Source of the DNA: Saccharopolyspora oryzae
GTDB taxonomy: Bacteria > Actinomycetota > Actinomycetes > Mycobacteriales > Pseudonocardiaceae
Direction: 5' to 3'
Assembly (NCBI RefSeq): GCF_027853915.1
Contig: NZ_JAQGLA010000009.1
Span: 62,001 to 126,000 of the forward strand
Length of the DNA stretch: 64,000 nucleotides
Made by a program: the position numbers and the translations under genes. How positions within the stretch are numbered: the first letter of the stretch is position 1; every line of letters begins with the position of its first letter. The notes under the pieces are model-generated. The model was not told the DNA's origin. It saw nothing but the letters and a program-made list of their open reading frames with translations, and ran no database searches. Of this stretch, positions 41,514 to 51,018 are shown piece after piece.

Positions 41514-42764
41514 TCAGCTCGGATCGTCGAGCAGCGCCATCATCCGCACGCCGAGGTGCAGGGCCAGGCGGTTGTCACCGTTGGCCAGGCTGAGCCCGGT
41601 GATCTGCTCGATCTGGTGCAACCGGTAGTACAACGAGGTCCGGTGGATGTGCAGCGCCGCGGCCGCGTCCGGCCCGGAGCCGGCGTTGTCCAGGTAGACC
41701 GCGAGGGTCCTGACCAGCCGCCCGTGCGGATCGTTCGCGATCAGCTCGTTGAGCGCCGCCGGGAGCAGCCGGGGAGTGAGCCGGTCGTCCGGGATCTGCA
41801 GCAACGTCGCGTAAACGCCGAGCTCTTCCCAGAACACGACGTCGGCCGCATCGGGCAGGGTTCGTGCGCTGCGGGCCGCTGTGGACGCTTGTTCCCGCGA
41901 GATCCACGCTTCGGCCAGACCGCCAGCGGTGGTCCCGATCCCGACGACGCAGCGCGCCGACCCACCGAGGGCATCGCGGACCTGCTTGGCGACCATCGCG
42001 CCTTGGTCCCGCAGGTGTTCCTTCGGCGCCGGTGCGCTCTGCAGCAGGAAGCCGCGGTTTCCGTCGACGGCGAGGGCGAATTCGGCGAAGCGGTTGCGCG
42101 AGACGGCCTCGAGCGCCACCCGGAGGGCGACCTCGACCTGCGCCTTTTCCTTCCCCGGTGCGACGACTTCAGCGACGCTGACGGTCGCGTGGTGTCCACC
42201 GCGAAGCCAGCCCTGCCCGCCCAGCGCCCGTTGTGCGGCCGTTCGTCGCTCCGCCGTTCCGCAGAGCAGTTCCAGCACAGCCCCTTCCCTCGCGACGCGC
42301 TGCTCGTCTTCGGCGACGAAGTCCCGGTACAGCAGCGCCGCCATCGCCGCAGCGGAGTCCTCGATGGCGCCGATGTCGGCTTCGGTGAGCGATTCCGGGT
42401 CGATCACCATCAGCAGGCCGAGGAGCTCGCCGCGGCACCGGATCGGCCTGCACAGGCGGGCCCGCATGTGCAGGTCCGCCCGGGCCGGGATGACGCCCGG
42501 TCCGGTCCACTCGGTGATGCCTTGCGACAGCATGTGCCCGATGGCCGCACTGCCGCCCTCGCGCTGCAGCACCGCGTGGACGCGCACCTCGTCCTCGTCG
42601 CCGAAGTGCCTGCTCGCGCACTTCAGGTGGACCGAAGGATCGTTGATCGCGACCGATCGGCCGATCTCCTCGGCCAGCGCGTCGACCATCCGCTGCAGAT
42701 CGCTACCGCTCATGTCCAGTGCGTGCGGCCGGTGGTCCGCACTGCTCCTCTCCGATGTCGTCAT
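41514..42764 (-). CDS. PucR/CdaR family transcriptional regulator
   Basis: A 416-residue regulator with a GAF-like N-terminal sensory region (about 20-150), a GGDEF-like middle segment typical of CdaR regulators, and a C-terminal PucR helix-turn-helix ([24 protein letters not shown], about 373-396), where the [16 protein letters not shown] pattern is diagnostic. These proteins activate catabolic genes in response to a carboxylate, amino acid or purine intermediate. Start is uncertain because no ribosome site stands out before the ATG at 42764. It is divergent from an SDR gene and upstream of the MHS transporter. Confidence 0.9.
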   Translation of the reverse strand: MTTSERSSADHRPHALDMSGSDLQRMVDALAEEIGRSVAINDPSVHLKCASRHFGDEDEVRVHAVLQREGGSAAIGHMLSQGITEWTGPGVIPARADLHMRARLCRPIRCRGELLGLLMVIDPESLTEADIGAIEDSAAAMAALLYRDFVAEDEQRVAREGAVLELLCGTAERRTAAQRALGGQGWLRGGHHATVSVAEVVAPGKEKAQVEVALRVALEAVSRNRFAEFALAVDGNRGFLLQSAPAPKEHLRDQGAMVAKQVRDALGGSARCVVGIGTTAGGLAEAWISREQASTAARSARTLPDAADVVFWEELGVYATLLQIPDDRLTPRLLPAALNELIANDPHGRLVRTLAVYLDNAGSGPDAAAALHIHRTSLYYRLHQIEQITGLSLANGDNRLALHLGVRMMALLDDPS

Positions 42765-42986
42765 CGTCGTCGTCGGGGCAGTTCACGCTCCGGAGCACCG
42801 CTCGAAGGGGCGTCGACTAGGAATTTTCTACAGCGGAAGGAAGATTCGCGGCAAGGTCTCGACGACGTGCGGTGTCGGCGGAGCGGTTGTGGTGCCAATA
42901 CTCGGTTCTCCGAGGTGGTCCGCGCGGGCGAACCCCACTGTCGCCTTCGAACCGTTCATCGCAGGAGAGCACGAGGGACTCGAATC

Positions 42987-43781
42987 ATGGGCAACCGACT
43001 GACCGGAAAGGTCGCGCTCGTCTTCGGTGCCGGTTCCAGCGGCGCAGGGATGAGCAACGGGAAAGCCGCGGCTCTGACCTTCGCGCGCGAAGGAGCCGCC
43101 GTTGCCGCGATCGACATCAACCCGGGGGAAGCCGACCGCACCGCCAGCGCGATCCTCGACGAAGGGGGGACCGCTGTCGCGATCGAGGCCGACATCACTT
43201 CCGAAGAGCAGGTCGCCGCGGCTGTCGTCTACGCCGAACGACGACTCGGCACACCATCGGTCCTGCACAACAACGTCGGGCTCGCGCGCACCGGCGACCT
43301 CGCCGACCTCGACTTGCGGACCTGGCAGGACGTCTTCTCGGTCAACGTGACCGGAGCGTTCCTGACCTGCAAGCACGTCTTGCCCCGCATGGTCGGGGCG
43401 GGCCGGGGCGCGGTCGTCAACGTCTCGTCGATCGCGGCCATCCGCGACACGGGCTACCCCTATCCCAGCTACAGCGCGGCCAAAGCCGCGGTCAACCAGC
43501 TCACCGTCGCACTGGCCCTGCGGTACGCGGCCGACGGCATCCGGGTCAACGCGGTGGTCCCGGGTCTGATCGACACACCTCTCGTCTCGCAGCAGGTGAT
43601 TTCCGGAGCCGCCGATGCGCAAGCCGCGCTCGACGAGCGGAATGCCGCCAGCCCCACCGGCCGGGTCGGGACGCCGTGGGACGTCGCTTCTGCGGCGCTG
43701 TTCCTCGCATCCGACGAATCCGCCTACGTCAACGGGGTTTGCCTCCCCGTCGACGGGGGGCTTTCCATGCGGTGCGCCTGA
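42987..43781 (+). CDS. Short-chain dehydrogenase/reductase
   Basis: NAD(P)-dependent SDR, 264 residues. The cofactor loop is expanded ([15 protein letters not shown] instead of TGxxxGxG) and an Asp follows strand 2 (AIDINPG), favouring NAD. NNVG, NVSSIAA and the catalytic YSAAKAA (about 155) are present, and it ends in [10 protein letters not shown]. Start is the ATG at 42987. It is divergent from the PucR regulator and followed by a SAF-domain oxidoreductase, so both may act on the compound imported by the MHS carrier. Confidence 0.9.
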   Translation: MGNRLTGKVALVFGAGSSGAGMSNGKAAALTFAREGAAVAAIDINPGEADRTASAILDEGGTAVAIEADITSEEQVAAAVVYAERRLGTPSVLHNNVGLARTGDLADLDLRTWQDVFSVNVTGAFLTCKHVLPRMVGAGRGAVVNVSSIAAIRDTGYPYPSYSAAKAAVNQLTVALALRYAADGIRVNAVVPGLIDTPLVSQQVISGAADAQAALDERNAASPTGRVGTPWDVASAALFLASDESAYVNGVCLPVDGGLSMRCA

Positions 43782-43811
43782 AACCGCCAACTCCTGCGCG
43801 GATTCGCGGCG

Positions 43812-43841
43812 TTGAGCTTCCCGCCGGCCTGTTGGTAGGTT
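43812..43841 (+). promoter_or_regulatory. Promoter upstream of the SAF-domain oxidoreductase gene
   Basis: TTGAGC (43812-43817) and TAGGTT (43836-43841) separated by 18 bp, 33 bp before the start codon. This suggests separate transcription from the preceding SDR gene. Confidence 0.45.
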
Positions 43842-43874
43842 GGCCCGATCGGTGCAATGCCCAGGGGAGATCAC

Positions 43875-45206
43875 GTGAACCTCCATCGTCTGCTGGTCGA
43901 GCGGAACCGGAAGTCCGGCCCGATCAAGGTCGGCGTCATCGGGGCCGGGAAGTTCTCCTCGATGTTCCTCACCCAGGCACTGCACATCGAGGGCCTGCAC
44001 CTGGTGGGCGTCGCCGATCTCAGCCCGGATCGCGCCCGCGCTGCGCTCGCTCGAACCGGTTGGCCGCCCGAGCGGTACGCCGCCACGTCCTTCGACGAAG
44101 CGCTGCGCACCGGCGGTACGCACGTTTCCGACAGCGCGGACGACCTCATCGACGTGCCCGGTCTCGAGGTGGTTCTCGAGATCACCGGCGATCCGGTCGC
44201 CGGCACCCACCACGCCGTCCGCGCCATCGACGCCGGTCGCCACGTCGTCATGGTCAACGTCGAGGCGGACTGCCTGGTCGGACCGCTGCTCGCCGAACGC
44301 GCCCGCCGGGCCGGCGTCGTCTACACGATGGCCTACGGCGACCAGCCCGCCTTGATCTGCGAGCTCATCGACTGGTGCCGCACCGTCGGCTTCGACGTGG
44401 TCGCGGCAGGCAAGGGCACCAAGTACCTGCCGGAGTACAGCAGCTCGACCCCGGACACGGTCTGGGACCACTACGGCTTCACCGCCGAGCAGCTGGCCGG
44501 CGGCGACTACAACCCCAAGATGTTCAACTCGTTCCTCGACGGGACCAAGTCGGCGATCGAGATGGCCGCCGTCGCCAACGGCACGGGCCTCCAGCCGCAG
44601 GACGAGGGCCTGCTCTTCCCGCCGGTCGGGGCCGACGACCTGGCCACCGCGCTGCGGCCGAAGGAGCTGGGCGGTTCGCTGACCCGGCGCGGCACGGTCG
44701 AAGTGGTCTCCAGCCTCAACCGCGACGGGACGGAGGTCGACCGCGACCTGCGCTGGGGCGTGTACGTCACCTTCGAGGCCCGCACCGACTACGCGGTCCA
44801 GTGCTTCGCCGAGTACGGCGTGCGCACCGACCCCACCGGCCGCTACGGGTCGCTCTACCGCCCGTACCACATGATCGGCCTCGAACTGGGGGTCTCCATC
44901 GCCTCCGCGGTGCTGCGCGGCGAGCCCACCGGCACCGCCGACGCCTTCCGCGGCGACGTCGTCGCCGTCGCCAAGCGCGACTTGAAGGCCGGCGAGGTGC
45001 TGGACGGTGAAGGCGGCTTCATGGTCTACGGCAAGCTCGCCCCCGCCCACGCCTCCCTGGCCGCCGAAGCGCTCCCGATCGGCTTGGCGCACGGCTGCAA
45101 ACTGCTGAACGACGTACCTGCTGGCGCGATCCTCACCTGGTCGGACGCCGACCTCGATGACTCGGTGCTCGCGGTGAAGCTCCGCCGCGAACTCCAGGAG
45201 CGCTGA
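43875..45206 (+). CDS. NAD(P)-binding oxidoreductase with C-terminal SAF domain
   Basis: A 443-residue protein with a Rossmann-like N-terminal domain (KVGVIGAGKFSSMFLTQA, near 18; ITGDPVAGTHHA; MVNVEADCLVG) related to homoserine-dehydrogenase-like proteins, and a C-terminal SAF domain (DVVAVAKRDLKAGEVLDGEGGFMVYG). Homologues occur in branched-sugar-acid and other catabolic clusters, some as oxidative isomerases, but the specific reaction is not recognisable. The GTG at 43875 with GGGGAG five bases upstream is preferred over an ATG 18 bases earlier. It is convergent with the MarR gene. Confidence 0.8.
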   Translation: MNLHRLLVERNRKSGPIKVGVIGAGKFSSMFLTQALHIEGLHLVGVADLSPDRARAALARTGWPPERYAATSFDEALRTGGTHVSDSADDLIDVPGLEVVLEITGDPVAGTHHAVRAIDAGRHVVMVNVEADCLVGPLLAERARRAGVVYTMAYGDQPALICELIDWCRTVGFDVVAAGKGTKYLPEYSSSTPDTVWDHYGFTAEQLAGGDYNPKMFNSFLDGTKSAIEMAAVANGTGLQPQDEGLLFPPVGADDLATALRPKELGGSLTRRGTVEVVSSLNRDGTEVDRDLRWGVYVTFEARTDYAVQCFAEYGVRTDPTGRYGSLYRPYHMIGLELGVSIASAVLRGEPTGTADAFRGDVVAVAKRDLKAGEVLDGEGGFMVYGKLAPAHASLAAEALPIGLAHGCKLLNDVPAGAILTWSDADLDDSVLAVKLRRELQER

Positions 45207-45241
45207 CCGGAGCTGCGATGCGGCCTGCTCCTGGGGGCGAC

Positions 45242-45252
45242 TCCACTGTGGA
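45242..45252. repeat. TCCACTGTGGA copy of the recurring palindrome
   Basis: Perfect 11-bp palindrome between the convergent SAF-oxidoreductase and MarR genes. It overlaps a weak 6-bp hairpin (CCACTG-N12-CAGTGG, 45243-45266) that could be a terminator. Confidence 0.5.
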
Positions 45253-45293
45253 CGAATCACCAGTGGTGCAGAGGTCAACTCGGCATTTGACGG

Positions 45294-45749
45294 TTACCTT
45301 CCGAGCGCGGCTTGGCATCGGAGCAGATCGGCTTTGAAGGTGTCGAACCGCTCTGCGTCGAGGACGTTTCGCAGGTCGCGTTCGAGATCTCCCATGATGG
45401 CGTCGGAGCGCTCCATCTGGGCCAGGCCGCGGGGCGTCGGGACGATCAGCTTCGCGCGCCGGTCGCGGGGGTCGGGTTCCCGGTTGACGTAGCCGAGTTG
45501 CTCCAGTTCGTCGAGCAGCTTGCTGACGACCTGCTTGTGCACGCCCGAGCGTCGGGACAGGTCGACGGCCCGGCTGCCGTCTTCGTCGAGGTAGGCGAGC
45601 ACCGCGCCGTGCTGGGGGCGGAGGTCGTCGAAGCCCTCGTCGGCGAGGCGGCCGAACAGGGTTCGCTGGACGCCGTGCAGCAGCCTGGCGGTGAGGATTC
45701 CGATGTCGGGATCCTGGTCCTTCTTCTCGCTCCGGCGCGCCTCGCCCAT
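45294..45749 (-). CDS. MarR family transcriptional regulator
   Basis: A 151-residue winged-helix regulator: LRPQHGAVLAYLDEDGSRAVDLSRRSGVHKQVVSKLLDELEQLGYV contains the recognition helix, followed by the wing DPRDRRAKLIVPTPRG with the invariant D-x-R. The ATG at 45749 with AAAGGTG nine bases upstream is preferred over a GTG 27 bases earlier. It diverges from the serine hydrolase gene, which it probably controls, and direct repeats in the short intergenic region may be its site. Confidence 0.9.
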   Translation of the reverse strand: MGEARRSEKKDQDPDIGILTARLLHGVQRTLFGRLADEGFDDLRPQHGAVLAYLDEDGSRAVDLSRRSGVHKQVVSKLLDELEQLGYVNREPDPRDRRAKLIVPTPRGLAQMERSDAIMGDLERDLRNVLDAERFDTFKADLLRCQAALGR

Positions 45750-45756
45750 GGAATAG

Positions 45757-45780
45757 TCACCTTTCTTGACGATCACCTTT
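45757..45780. promoter_or_regulatory. Direct repeat TCACCTTT x2 upstream of the MarR gene
   Basis: TCACCTTT at 45757-45764 and 45773-45780, starts 16 bp apart, overlapping the translation start region of the MarR gene. MarR operators are usually inverted repeats, so this is a weak candidate. Confidence 0.25.
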
Positions 45781-45835
45781 GCTTACCATAACGTGCGGTC
45801 GCGGCGTCCGACGAGTGGGCGCACGGGAAGAGCGG

Positions 45836-47015
45836 ATGATCATGACTGCCACGCCGCAGGTCCACGGTTCCACGACTCCGGCTTTCGAGCCGGTCCGAGC
45901 CGCCTTCGCCGACATCGCCGCGTGTGAGCCCGGGCTGGAAGCTCAACTCGCGGTGTACCACCAGGGCGTGCCGGTGGTGGATCTGTGGACCGGCGGCGAA
46001 TCGACCGGTGACTCGCTCCTCGCCCTGTACTCCACCGGGAAGGGCGCCGCATTCCTGGTGCTCGCCCTCCTGGTGCAGGAGGGCGCCATCGACCTCGACC
46101 GCCCCGTCGCCGAGTACTGGGCCGAGTTCGCGACGGCCGGCAAGTCCGGGATCACCGTGCGCCAGCTCGCCTCCCACCAAGCCGGTCTCCTCGGCGTCGC
46201 CGGGGGGGTTCAGCGAGGATGAGCTCTCCGACGACCGCCAGCTCGCCGCGCGGCTCGCGGCCCAGGAACCGCTGTGGACACCGGGGAGCGGCTACGGCTA
46301 CCACGCGTTCGTGATCGGTGCGCTGATCGGCGAGGTCGTGCGCCAGGTGACGGGTCGGTCGCTGCAGGAGGTCTTCGACGAACGCATCCGGCGACCCCGC
46401 GGACTCGACTTCTACCTGGGGCTCCCCAGCGCGGAGGAGAACAGGTTCCTGCCCGCGCTGCCGTTGCTGCCGGAAGAGCAAGCCGCCCAGGCGTTGCCGT
46501 CGCCGGACTCGTACACCGGGATCGCGTTCAACCTCAACGCCCCTGCTCCGACCGACCTGGTGACGTTCGGCAACAGCCGAGTGGTCCACCAGCGCGGGCC
46601 CGCCTCCTCGGGAAGCGTTGGCACGGCACGAGGTGTCGCCCGCATGTACGCCGCAGCGCTCACCGGCCTCGACGGCGGTCCCGCGTTCCTCCTGCCGCGC
46701 ACCGTCGAGGAGTTCACCCGGAAGCAGTCGACCGGTGTCGACCTGGTGACCGGCGAGCGGGACCACTTCCTCCTCGGGTTCGAAGCTCAAGCATCCCGCT
46801 ACCCGACGCTCAGCTCTCGCGCGTTCGGCCACAGCGGAGCCGTCGGAGCCCAGGCGTTCGCCGATCCCGCAACCGGTATCGCCTACAGCTACACCCGCCG
46901 CAAGTTCTCGTTCGGCGGCGGCGGACGCGCCTCCGAGAACCAGTCCCTCATCGAGGCGATCACCGGCCTGGCGCCTGCGGTGGCGGCGCCGGGCGAGGTC
47001 GGGGCGGGCGTATGA
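45836..47015 (+). pseudogene. Serine hydrolase (beta-lactamase/EstB family), frameshifted at a G7 run
   Basis: Two overlapping frames together encode one class-C-beta-lactamase-like esterase of about 392 residues. The first frame (45836-46222) has the nucleophile motif YSTGKGAA (Ser-x-x-Lys) and ends prematurely after VAGG; the second frame continues without loss as FSEDELSDDRQL, then GYGYHAFVIG and the C-terminal FGHSGAVGAQAF. The break lies at seven consecutive G at 46202-46208; six G would restore a single frame. It may be a sequencing error, a real inactivating mutation or a slippery tract. The family hydrolyses esters or beta-lactam-like bonds. It is divergent from a MarR regulator. Confidence 0.85.
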
Positions 47016-47042
47016 GCATCCGGCGGTCGGACGTGTCGTTGC

Positions 47043-47074
47043 GACGCGGGGCGCGGATGGCCGCGCCCCGCGTC
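47043..47074. terminator. Strong bidirectional hairpin terminator
   Basis: Perfect 14-bp stem GACGCGGGGCGCGG / its complement with a 4-nt ATGG loop, followed on the plus strand by GGGTTT. It lies 27 bp after the serine hydrolase stop and 5 bp from the opposing PQQ-dehydrogenase-like stop, so it probably ends both transcripts. Confidence 0.75.
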
Positions 47075-47079
47075 GGGTT

Positions 47080-49380
47080 TCACCGTTGGAAGAAGCGGCG
47101 GTACTGGTCGGCCACCGCGTCCGGTTCGGCCGCCGCGTCCAGGAACATCAGCGAGTCCATCCGGCAGTTGCACGGGTTCCGCTCCGCCGTGTTCTGCGGG
47201 AAGCTGCCGCCGATCTTGATCCCCCGCGGGTTCGTCCCCGTCGTTCCCGTCCCGTCGAGCTGCCACGGATCGCCCGGGACGGTGTAGAAGCCCGGGAGCG
47301 GCTGGCCGTTGCGGTAGAGGGCGATCTCGCCCGTCGTGTAGTCGAACGTCGCCGCCAGGTGCACCCACTCGCCGGGCGGGAGGAGCTCGCGCCAGTCCTG
47401 CTGGGCGGCGAACGTCTGGGAGCTGCCGCCGTCGATGCGGCGGCCCAGCCCCACCAGCCGCAGCTCACCGTCGACCTGGATCAGCTCCAGCAGCGCCCGG
47501 ACGTCGTGGCCGTCGGAGTTGCCGCTGAGGATCCCGGCGAGACCGACGGCGTTGTACCGATCGCCCGGGTCCGGTGAGCCCGAGTTGGGGCCGGGGTTCT
47601 CGCCGGTCATCTTGAACCAGCCCATCACGGTCGCGCCCTCGGTGCCGTTGAACGCGCTGAGCGACGACACCCCGTTGCCGTCCCAGACACCGGCCTTCCA
47701 GTCGTCGTTGCCCGCCACTTCGGGGTTGACCTGCTGGGTCTGGAGGGCGTTGTTGCTGCCGGGGAACGCGCCGTCGGCCACCCGCATGTCCTCGCCGCCG
47801 CCCAGCAGGCTCAGCAGGGTGCGGGACGAGCCGCGGTCGAGCTCGCGGGAATCGTCGGCGGCGAAGGGGCGCTCGAAGTCGTAGTGGGCGACCAGGTTCC
47901 GCTGCACCTGCGGGGTGACCTCCGAGCCGGGGGCCATCCGCGTGCCGACCACCTTCCAGATCTTGCCGTTGGCCTTGGCGAGCAGGTACAGGTCGCGCCG
48001 CGAATCGGTGCCGAAGCGCAGGTCCACCCGGCCGTCCCCGGCGAAGTCCGTCATCCGCAGCTGCTTGCCCGCGGTGTCGAACAGCTGCAACTCGTGCAGG
48101 GGAGCGCGCTCCGCGCCGCGCTTCATCCGGTTGACGTCGGTGTAGAACACGCGGCCGTCCACCAGGTCGCCGAAGACGTACTTGCCCCGCAGCACCGGGA
48201 ACTGCGCTCCCCGGTACACCTGGCCGCCGGAGATCGCGTGGCCGCTGTCGGAGTTGCACGGCCAGCCCTGCGGCGGATCGTGGTCGTAGGCGGCGACCGG
48301 GTAGACGTAGCCGTACTTCTCGTCGTCGGCGGGCAGCGGGTACAGGTAGCACTGGTTCTCCGGGCGGAAGGTGAAGGCGCCCTCGCGCTCGCTCCACCCG
48401 AAGTTGTCCCCGGCGCGGACCTCGTACACCGCTTCGATCGCGTGCTGGCCGATGTGGCCCAGGTACATCGCGTGCTGCCCCTCGGGGTCCCAGCTGAACC
48501 GGTGCGGGTCGCGCATGCCGACGGCGTAGATCTCGCCCAGCGCGCCGGGCTTCCCGACGAACGGGTTCGACGCCGGGATGCCGTACTGGCCGTCGGGTCC
48601 GTTCGTGCCCGCCGGATCGATCCGCAGGATCTTGCCCGCCGGGGTGGTCATGTCCTGGGGCACGTCGGAGTCCAGGCCGATGCCGCCGTCACCGATCCCC
48701 AGGTACAGCAGGCCGTAGTCGGGGTCGCCCGGCTCGGCGGTGGGGTTGAAGTCGATCTGCTGGATCGCGTGGATCTGGGTGCTGAAACCGAAGCGGAAGA
48801 TCTCCCGCTGGGAGCCGGAGAAGACGTCGGCGGCCGGATCGTCGGCGGTCCACTCGGTCACCACGCTCTGCACGAACGCGTCCGGCTGGTTCGGGTAGGT
48901 CGGCTCCTCGGAGTCGATGGCCGCCTCGTCCTCGCTGTGCACCGTGTAGAACTTGCCGTTGCGCGCGAAATCGGGGTGGAAGGCGACGAAGCCGAAGCCG
49001 CTGCCCATCCCGCGTCCGGAGAAGAAGTGCTCGAAACGCGCCTTGAAGTCGAGGTACACGTGCTGCTGGCCGCCGTCGAGAAGGTAAAGCGGGCCGTTGA
49101 GGTCGGGCACGAACATCCGCCCGGAGCCGTCCGGAACCTCGCCGACGTAGTTGATCCGGTTGTGCCGGATCAACCGGGGGTCGGTCGCCGGTGGTGTCGC
49201 CTCGGTCGCGGGTAGCTGCGCGACTTCCTGGAGCACCAAGCCGAGTGGGGACTGCTGCGGCTCTTCCGGGATCGGATCGATGATCGGTTCGTCGGCGGCA
49301 CCGGCCGCCGGTGGGGCTAACAGGGTCGCTGCGGCCACCACTGCGGTGATCGCGGCGCACCAGGATCTGCGCACGCGCAT
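47080..49380 (-). CDS. Secreted PQQ-dependent sugar dehydrogenase-like propeller with C-terminal LamG domain
   Basis: A 766-residue exported protein. A Sec-type signal ends around residue 28 (PPAAGA). Residues about 70-480 form a glucose/sorbosone-dehydrogenase-type six-bladed propeller: IRHNRINYVGEV, FGFVAFHPDF, LYLGIGDGGIG, GKILRIDPAG, YAVGMRDPHRFSWDP, GDNFGWSEREG and GGQVYRGAQFP, with the His/Arg positions that hold PQQ in soluble aldose dehydrogenases. The last 250 residues resemble a LamG/concanavalin carbohydrate-binding domain (AHYDFERP, WVHLAATFDYTTGEIALYRNG). The ATG has GGAG seven bases upstream. Likely outside-cell sugar oxidation or binding. Confidence 0.85.
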   Translation of the reverse strand: MRVRRSWCAAITAVVAAATLLAPPAAGAADEPIIDPIPEEPQQSPLGLVLQEVAQLPATEATPPATDPRLIRHNRINYVGEVPDGSGRMFVPDLNGPLYLLDGGQQHVYLDFKARFEHFFSGRGMGSGFGFVAFHPDFARNGKFYTVHSEDEAAIDSEEPTYPNQPDAFVQSVVTEWTADDPAADVFSGSQREIFRFGFSTQIHAIQQIDFNPTAEPGDPDYGLLYLGIGDGGIGLDSDVPQDMTTPAGKILRIDPAGTNGPDGQYGIPASNPFVGKPGALGEIYAVGMRDPHRFSWDPEGQHAMYLGHIGQHAIEAVYEVRAGDNFGWSEREGAFTFRPENQCYLYPLPADDEKYGYVYPVAAYDHDPPQGWPCNSDSGHAISGGQVYRGAQFPVLRGKYVFGDLVDGRVFYTDVNRMKRGAERAPLHELQLFDTAGKQLRMTDFAGDGRVDLRFGTDSRRDLYLLAKANGKIWKVVGTRMAPGSEVTPQVQRNLVAHYDFERPFAADDSRELDRGSSRTLLSLLGGGEDMRVADGAFPGSNNALQTQQVNPEVAGNDDWKAGVWDGNGVSSLSAFNGTEGATVMGWFKMTGENPGPNSGSPDPGDRYNAVGLAGILSGNSDGHDVRALLELIQVDGELRLVGLGRRIDGGSSQTFAAQQDWRELLPPGEWVHLAATFDYTTGEIALYRNGQPLPGFYTVPGDPWQLDGTGTTGTNPRGIKIGGSFPQNTAERNPCNCRMDSLMFLDAAAEPDAVADQYRRFFQR

Positions 49381-49455
49381 GGTAGGGCTCCATCCCTCGC
49401 CGTTGTGGGTCGGTGGTGCATCGCAGACCGCATCCGGGAAGCGGCGGACTGCGGA

Positions 49456-50127
49456 TCAGGAAGCGGGAGCGCCGATGATGGTGACGTCGCGAACGCGCCC
49501 GTAGTTGTCGAACGAGCCGAAACCGACGCGGCCACCGGAGAAGGTCTTGTCGGTCGCGGTCATCAGCGGCTCGTCGGCGCCGTCCACGTGCACCGCGATC
49601 TCACCCGTCGCGGCGCGGTAGTCGAGGCGGACGTCGTGCCAGTCGGTGTCGTCGATGGCGGGCGGTGCACCGGTGGTGCCGTCCCACTGGTCGTCGATGC
49701 GGACCCGGTCTGCGTCGTCGACGACGAAGATCCCGTTGTGCGGGTAGATCGTGTTGTCCTGCGACAGGTGCGCGTAGTAGAAGCGGGTGGGGGACCGGTA
49801 GTTGAAGATCAGCACGACGTCGCGGTCGTTGCGGGTCACCGGTTCGTCGATGCGGACCTCGCCGGTCAGGCTCAGCGAGCCGAACTCCGGTCCTTTTCGG
49901 ACGATGGCGTACTCGAACGGGCGGCGCGGGCCTTCCGGCGGCACCCCGCGCTCGGTCATGACGATTTGGCCGGCGGTGAACTCCCACTTCTCTGGCGTCA
50001 GCGGGGACCAGTCCCGGTCCGTGGCGGCCGGCCGGACCACCACCAAACCCGGTGCGGCGGAGGCGGTCGGGACGGCCGTCGCGCACAGTCCGGCGACCAA
50101 CCCGGTGAGCACTGTTCTTCGTCTCAT
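49456..50127 (-). CDS. Secreted LamG/DUF1080-like protein, possible Tat substrate
   Basis: A 223-residue protein with a signal sequence starting MRRRTVLTGLVAGL, where the RRR-x-V/L pattern suggests the Tat route, cleaved near ASAAP. The mature part is a beta-rich concanavalin-like fold (GQIVMTERG, SLTGEVRI, VVLIFNYRSPTRFYYAHL, WHDVRLDYRAATGEIAVHVDG), similar in layout to DUF1080 family proteins that include 3-keto-glycoside hydrolases/lyases. No catalytic residues can be assigned. AGGAG lies five bases before the ATG. It follows the isomerase gene of the LacI-controlled locus. Confidence 0.6.
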   Translation of the reverse strand: MRRRTVLTGLVAGLCATAVPTASAAPGLVVVRPAATDRDWSPLTPEKWEFTAGQIVMTERGVPPEGPRRPFEYAIVRKGPEFGSLSLTGEVRIDEPVTRNDRDVVLIFNYRSPTRFYYAHLSQDNTIYPHNGIFVVDDADRVRIDDQWDGTTGAPPAIDDTDWHDVRLDYRAATGEIAVHVDGADEPLMTATDKTFSGGRVGFGSFDNYGRVRDVTIIGAPAS

Positions 50128-50142
50128 GTGGACTCCTGGCGG

Positions 50143-51018
50143 CTAGAGGTGCGGCTCCACGAACTCGACGTACCGGCGGGTCAGGGTGGCGACGACGTCG
50201 GAGCCGGGGGCGGCCCAGACGTCGGCGTTGAAGATCTCGACCTCGACGTCCCCGCGGTACCCGGCGGCGGAGACCGCGCGCGTGAGCGCGGCGAAGTCGA
50301 TGTGGCCGTCGCCCACCATCCCGCGGCTGAGCAGCGCGTCCGCGGGCAGCGGGGTGATCCAGTCGCAGATCTGGTAGCTGGTGATCCGCGGCCCGGCGCG
50401 CGCGATCTGCTCCAGCACGCCCGGCTCCCACCACACGTGGAAGGTGTCGACCACGACGCCGACCACGTCCGGCGGGTGCTGCTCGGCGATGTCCAGGGCC
50501 TGGGCGAGGGTCGAGATGACCCCGCGGTCGGCAGCGTAGATCGGGTGCATGGGTTCGATGCCGAGCCGCACGCCGCGTTCGCGGGCGTGCGGGACCAGCG
50601 CGGCGACGGCATCGGCCACGCGCTGCCGAGCACCGGTGAGATCGCGGTCGCCTGCGGGCAGCCCGCCGGGCACGAGCACCAGCACGTCGCAGCCGAGGGC
50701 TGCGGCCTCGTCGAGGGCGGTGATGTTGTCGCCGATCGGGTTTCCATCGGTGAAGAAACCACCGCGGCACAGCGAGGAAACCCGCAGCCCGGCATCGCGG
50801 ACCATCCGCGCGGCGACCTCCAATCCGACCTCAGCGACAGGTTCGCGCCAGACCCCGATGGAGCCGAGCCCGGCGGCCACGCAGCCCTCCACCGCTTCGC
50901 GCAGCGACCAGCCGGCGGTCGTGCGCTGGTTCAGCGAGAGCCGGGCCAACCGCGGGTCACCGGCCTGCGGAGTCGGCACCCGGGCCGGTGCGCTCGTCGG
51001 CACGTCGCGTGCGCTCAT
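50143..51018 (-). CDS. TIM-barrel sugar isomerase/epimerase-like protein
   Basis: A 291-residue protein of the xylose-isomerase-like TIM-barrel (sugar phosphate isomerase/epimerase) family: LSLNQRTTAGW, the metal-ligand Glu in LGIEPMHP (about 165), VVDTFHVWWEP with Asp and His (about 204), GHIDFAAL and the final Glu in DVEVEIFNADVW are all in the expected order. Members include isomerases, epimerases and hydratases of keto-sugars. The ATG overlaps the DUF993 stop by 4 bp, so it is tightly coupled to the two upstream enzymes. Confidence 0.85.
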   Translation of the reverse strand: MSARDVPTSAPARVPTPQAGDPRLARLSLNQRTTAGWSLREAVEGCVAAGLGSIGVWREPVAEVGLEVAARMVRDAGLRVSSLCRGGFFTDGNPIGDNITALDEAAALGCDVLVLVPGGLPAGDRDLTGARQRVADAVAALVPHARERGVRLGIEPMHPIYAADRGVISTLAQALDIAEQHPPDVVGVVVDTFHVWWEPGVLEQIARAGPRITSYQICDWITPLPADALLSRGMVGDGHIDFAALTRAVSAAGYRGDVEVEIFNADVWAAPGSDVVATLTRRYVEFVEPHL

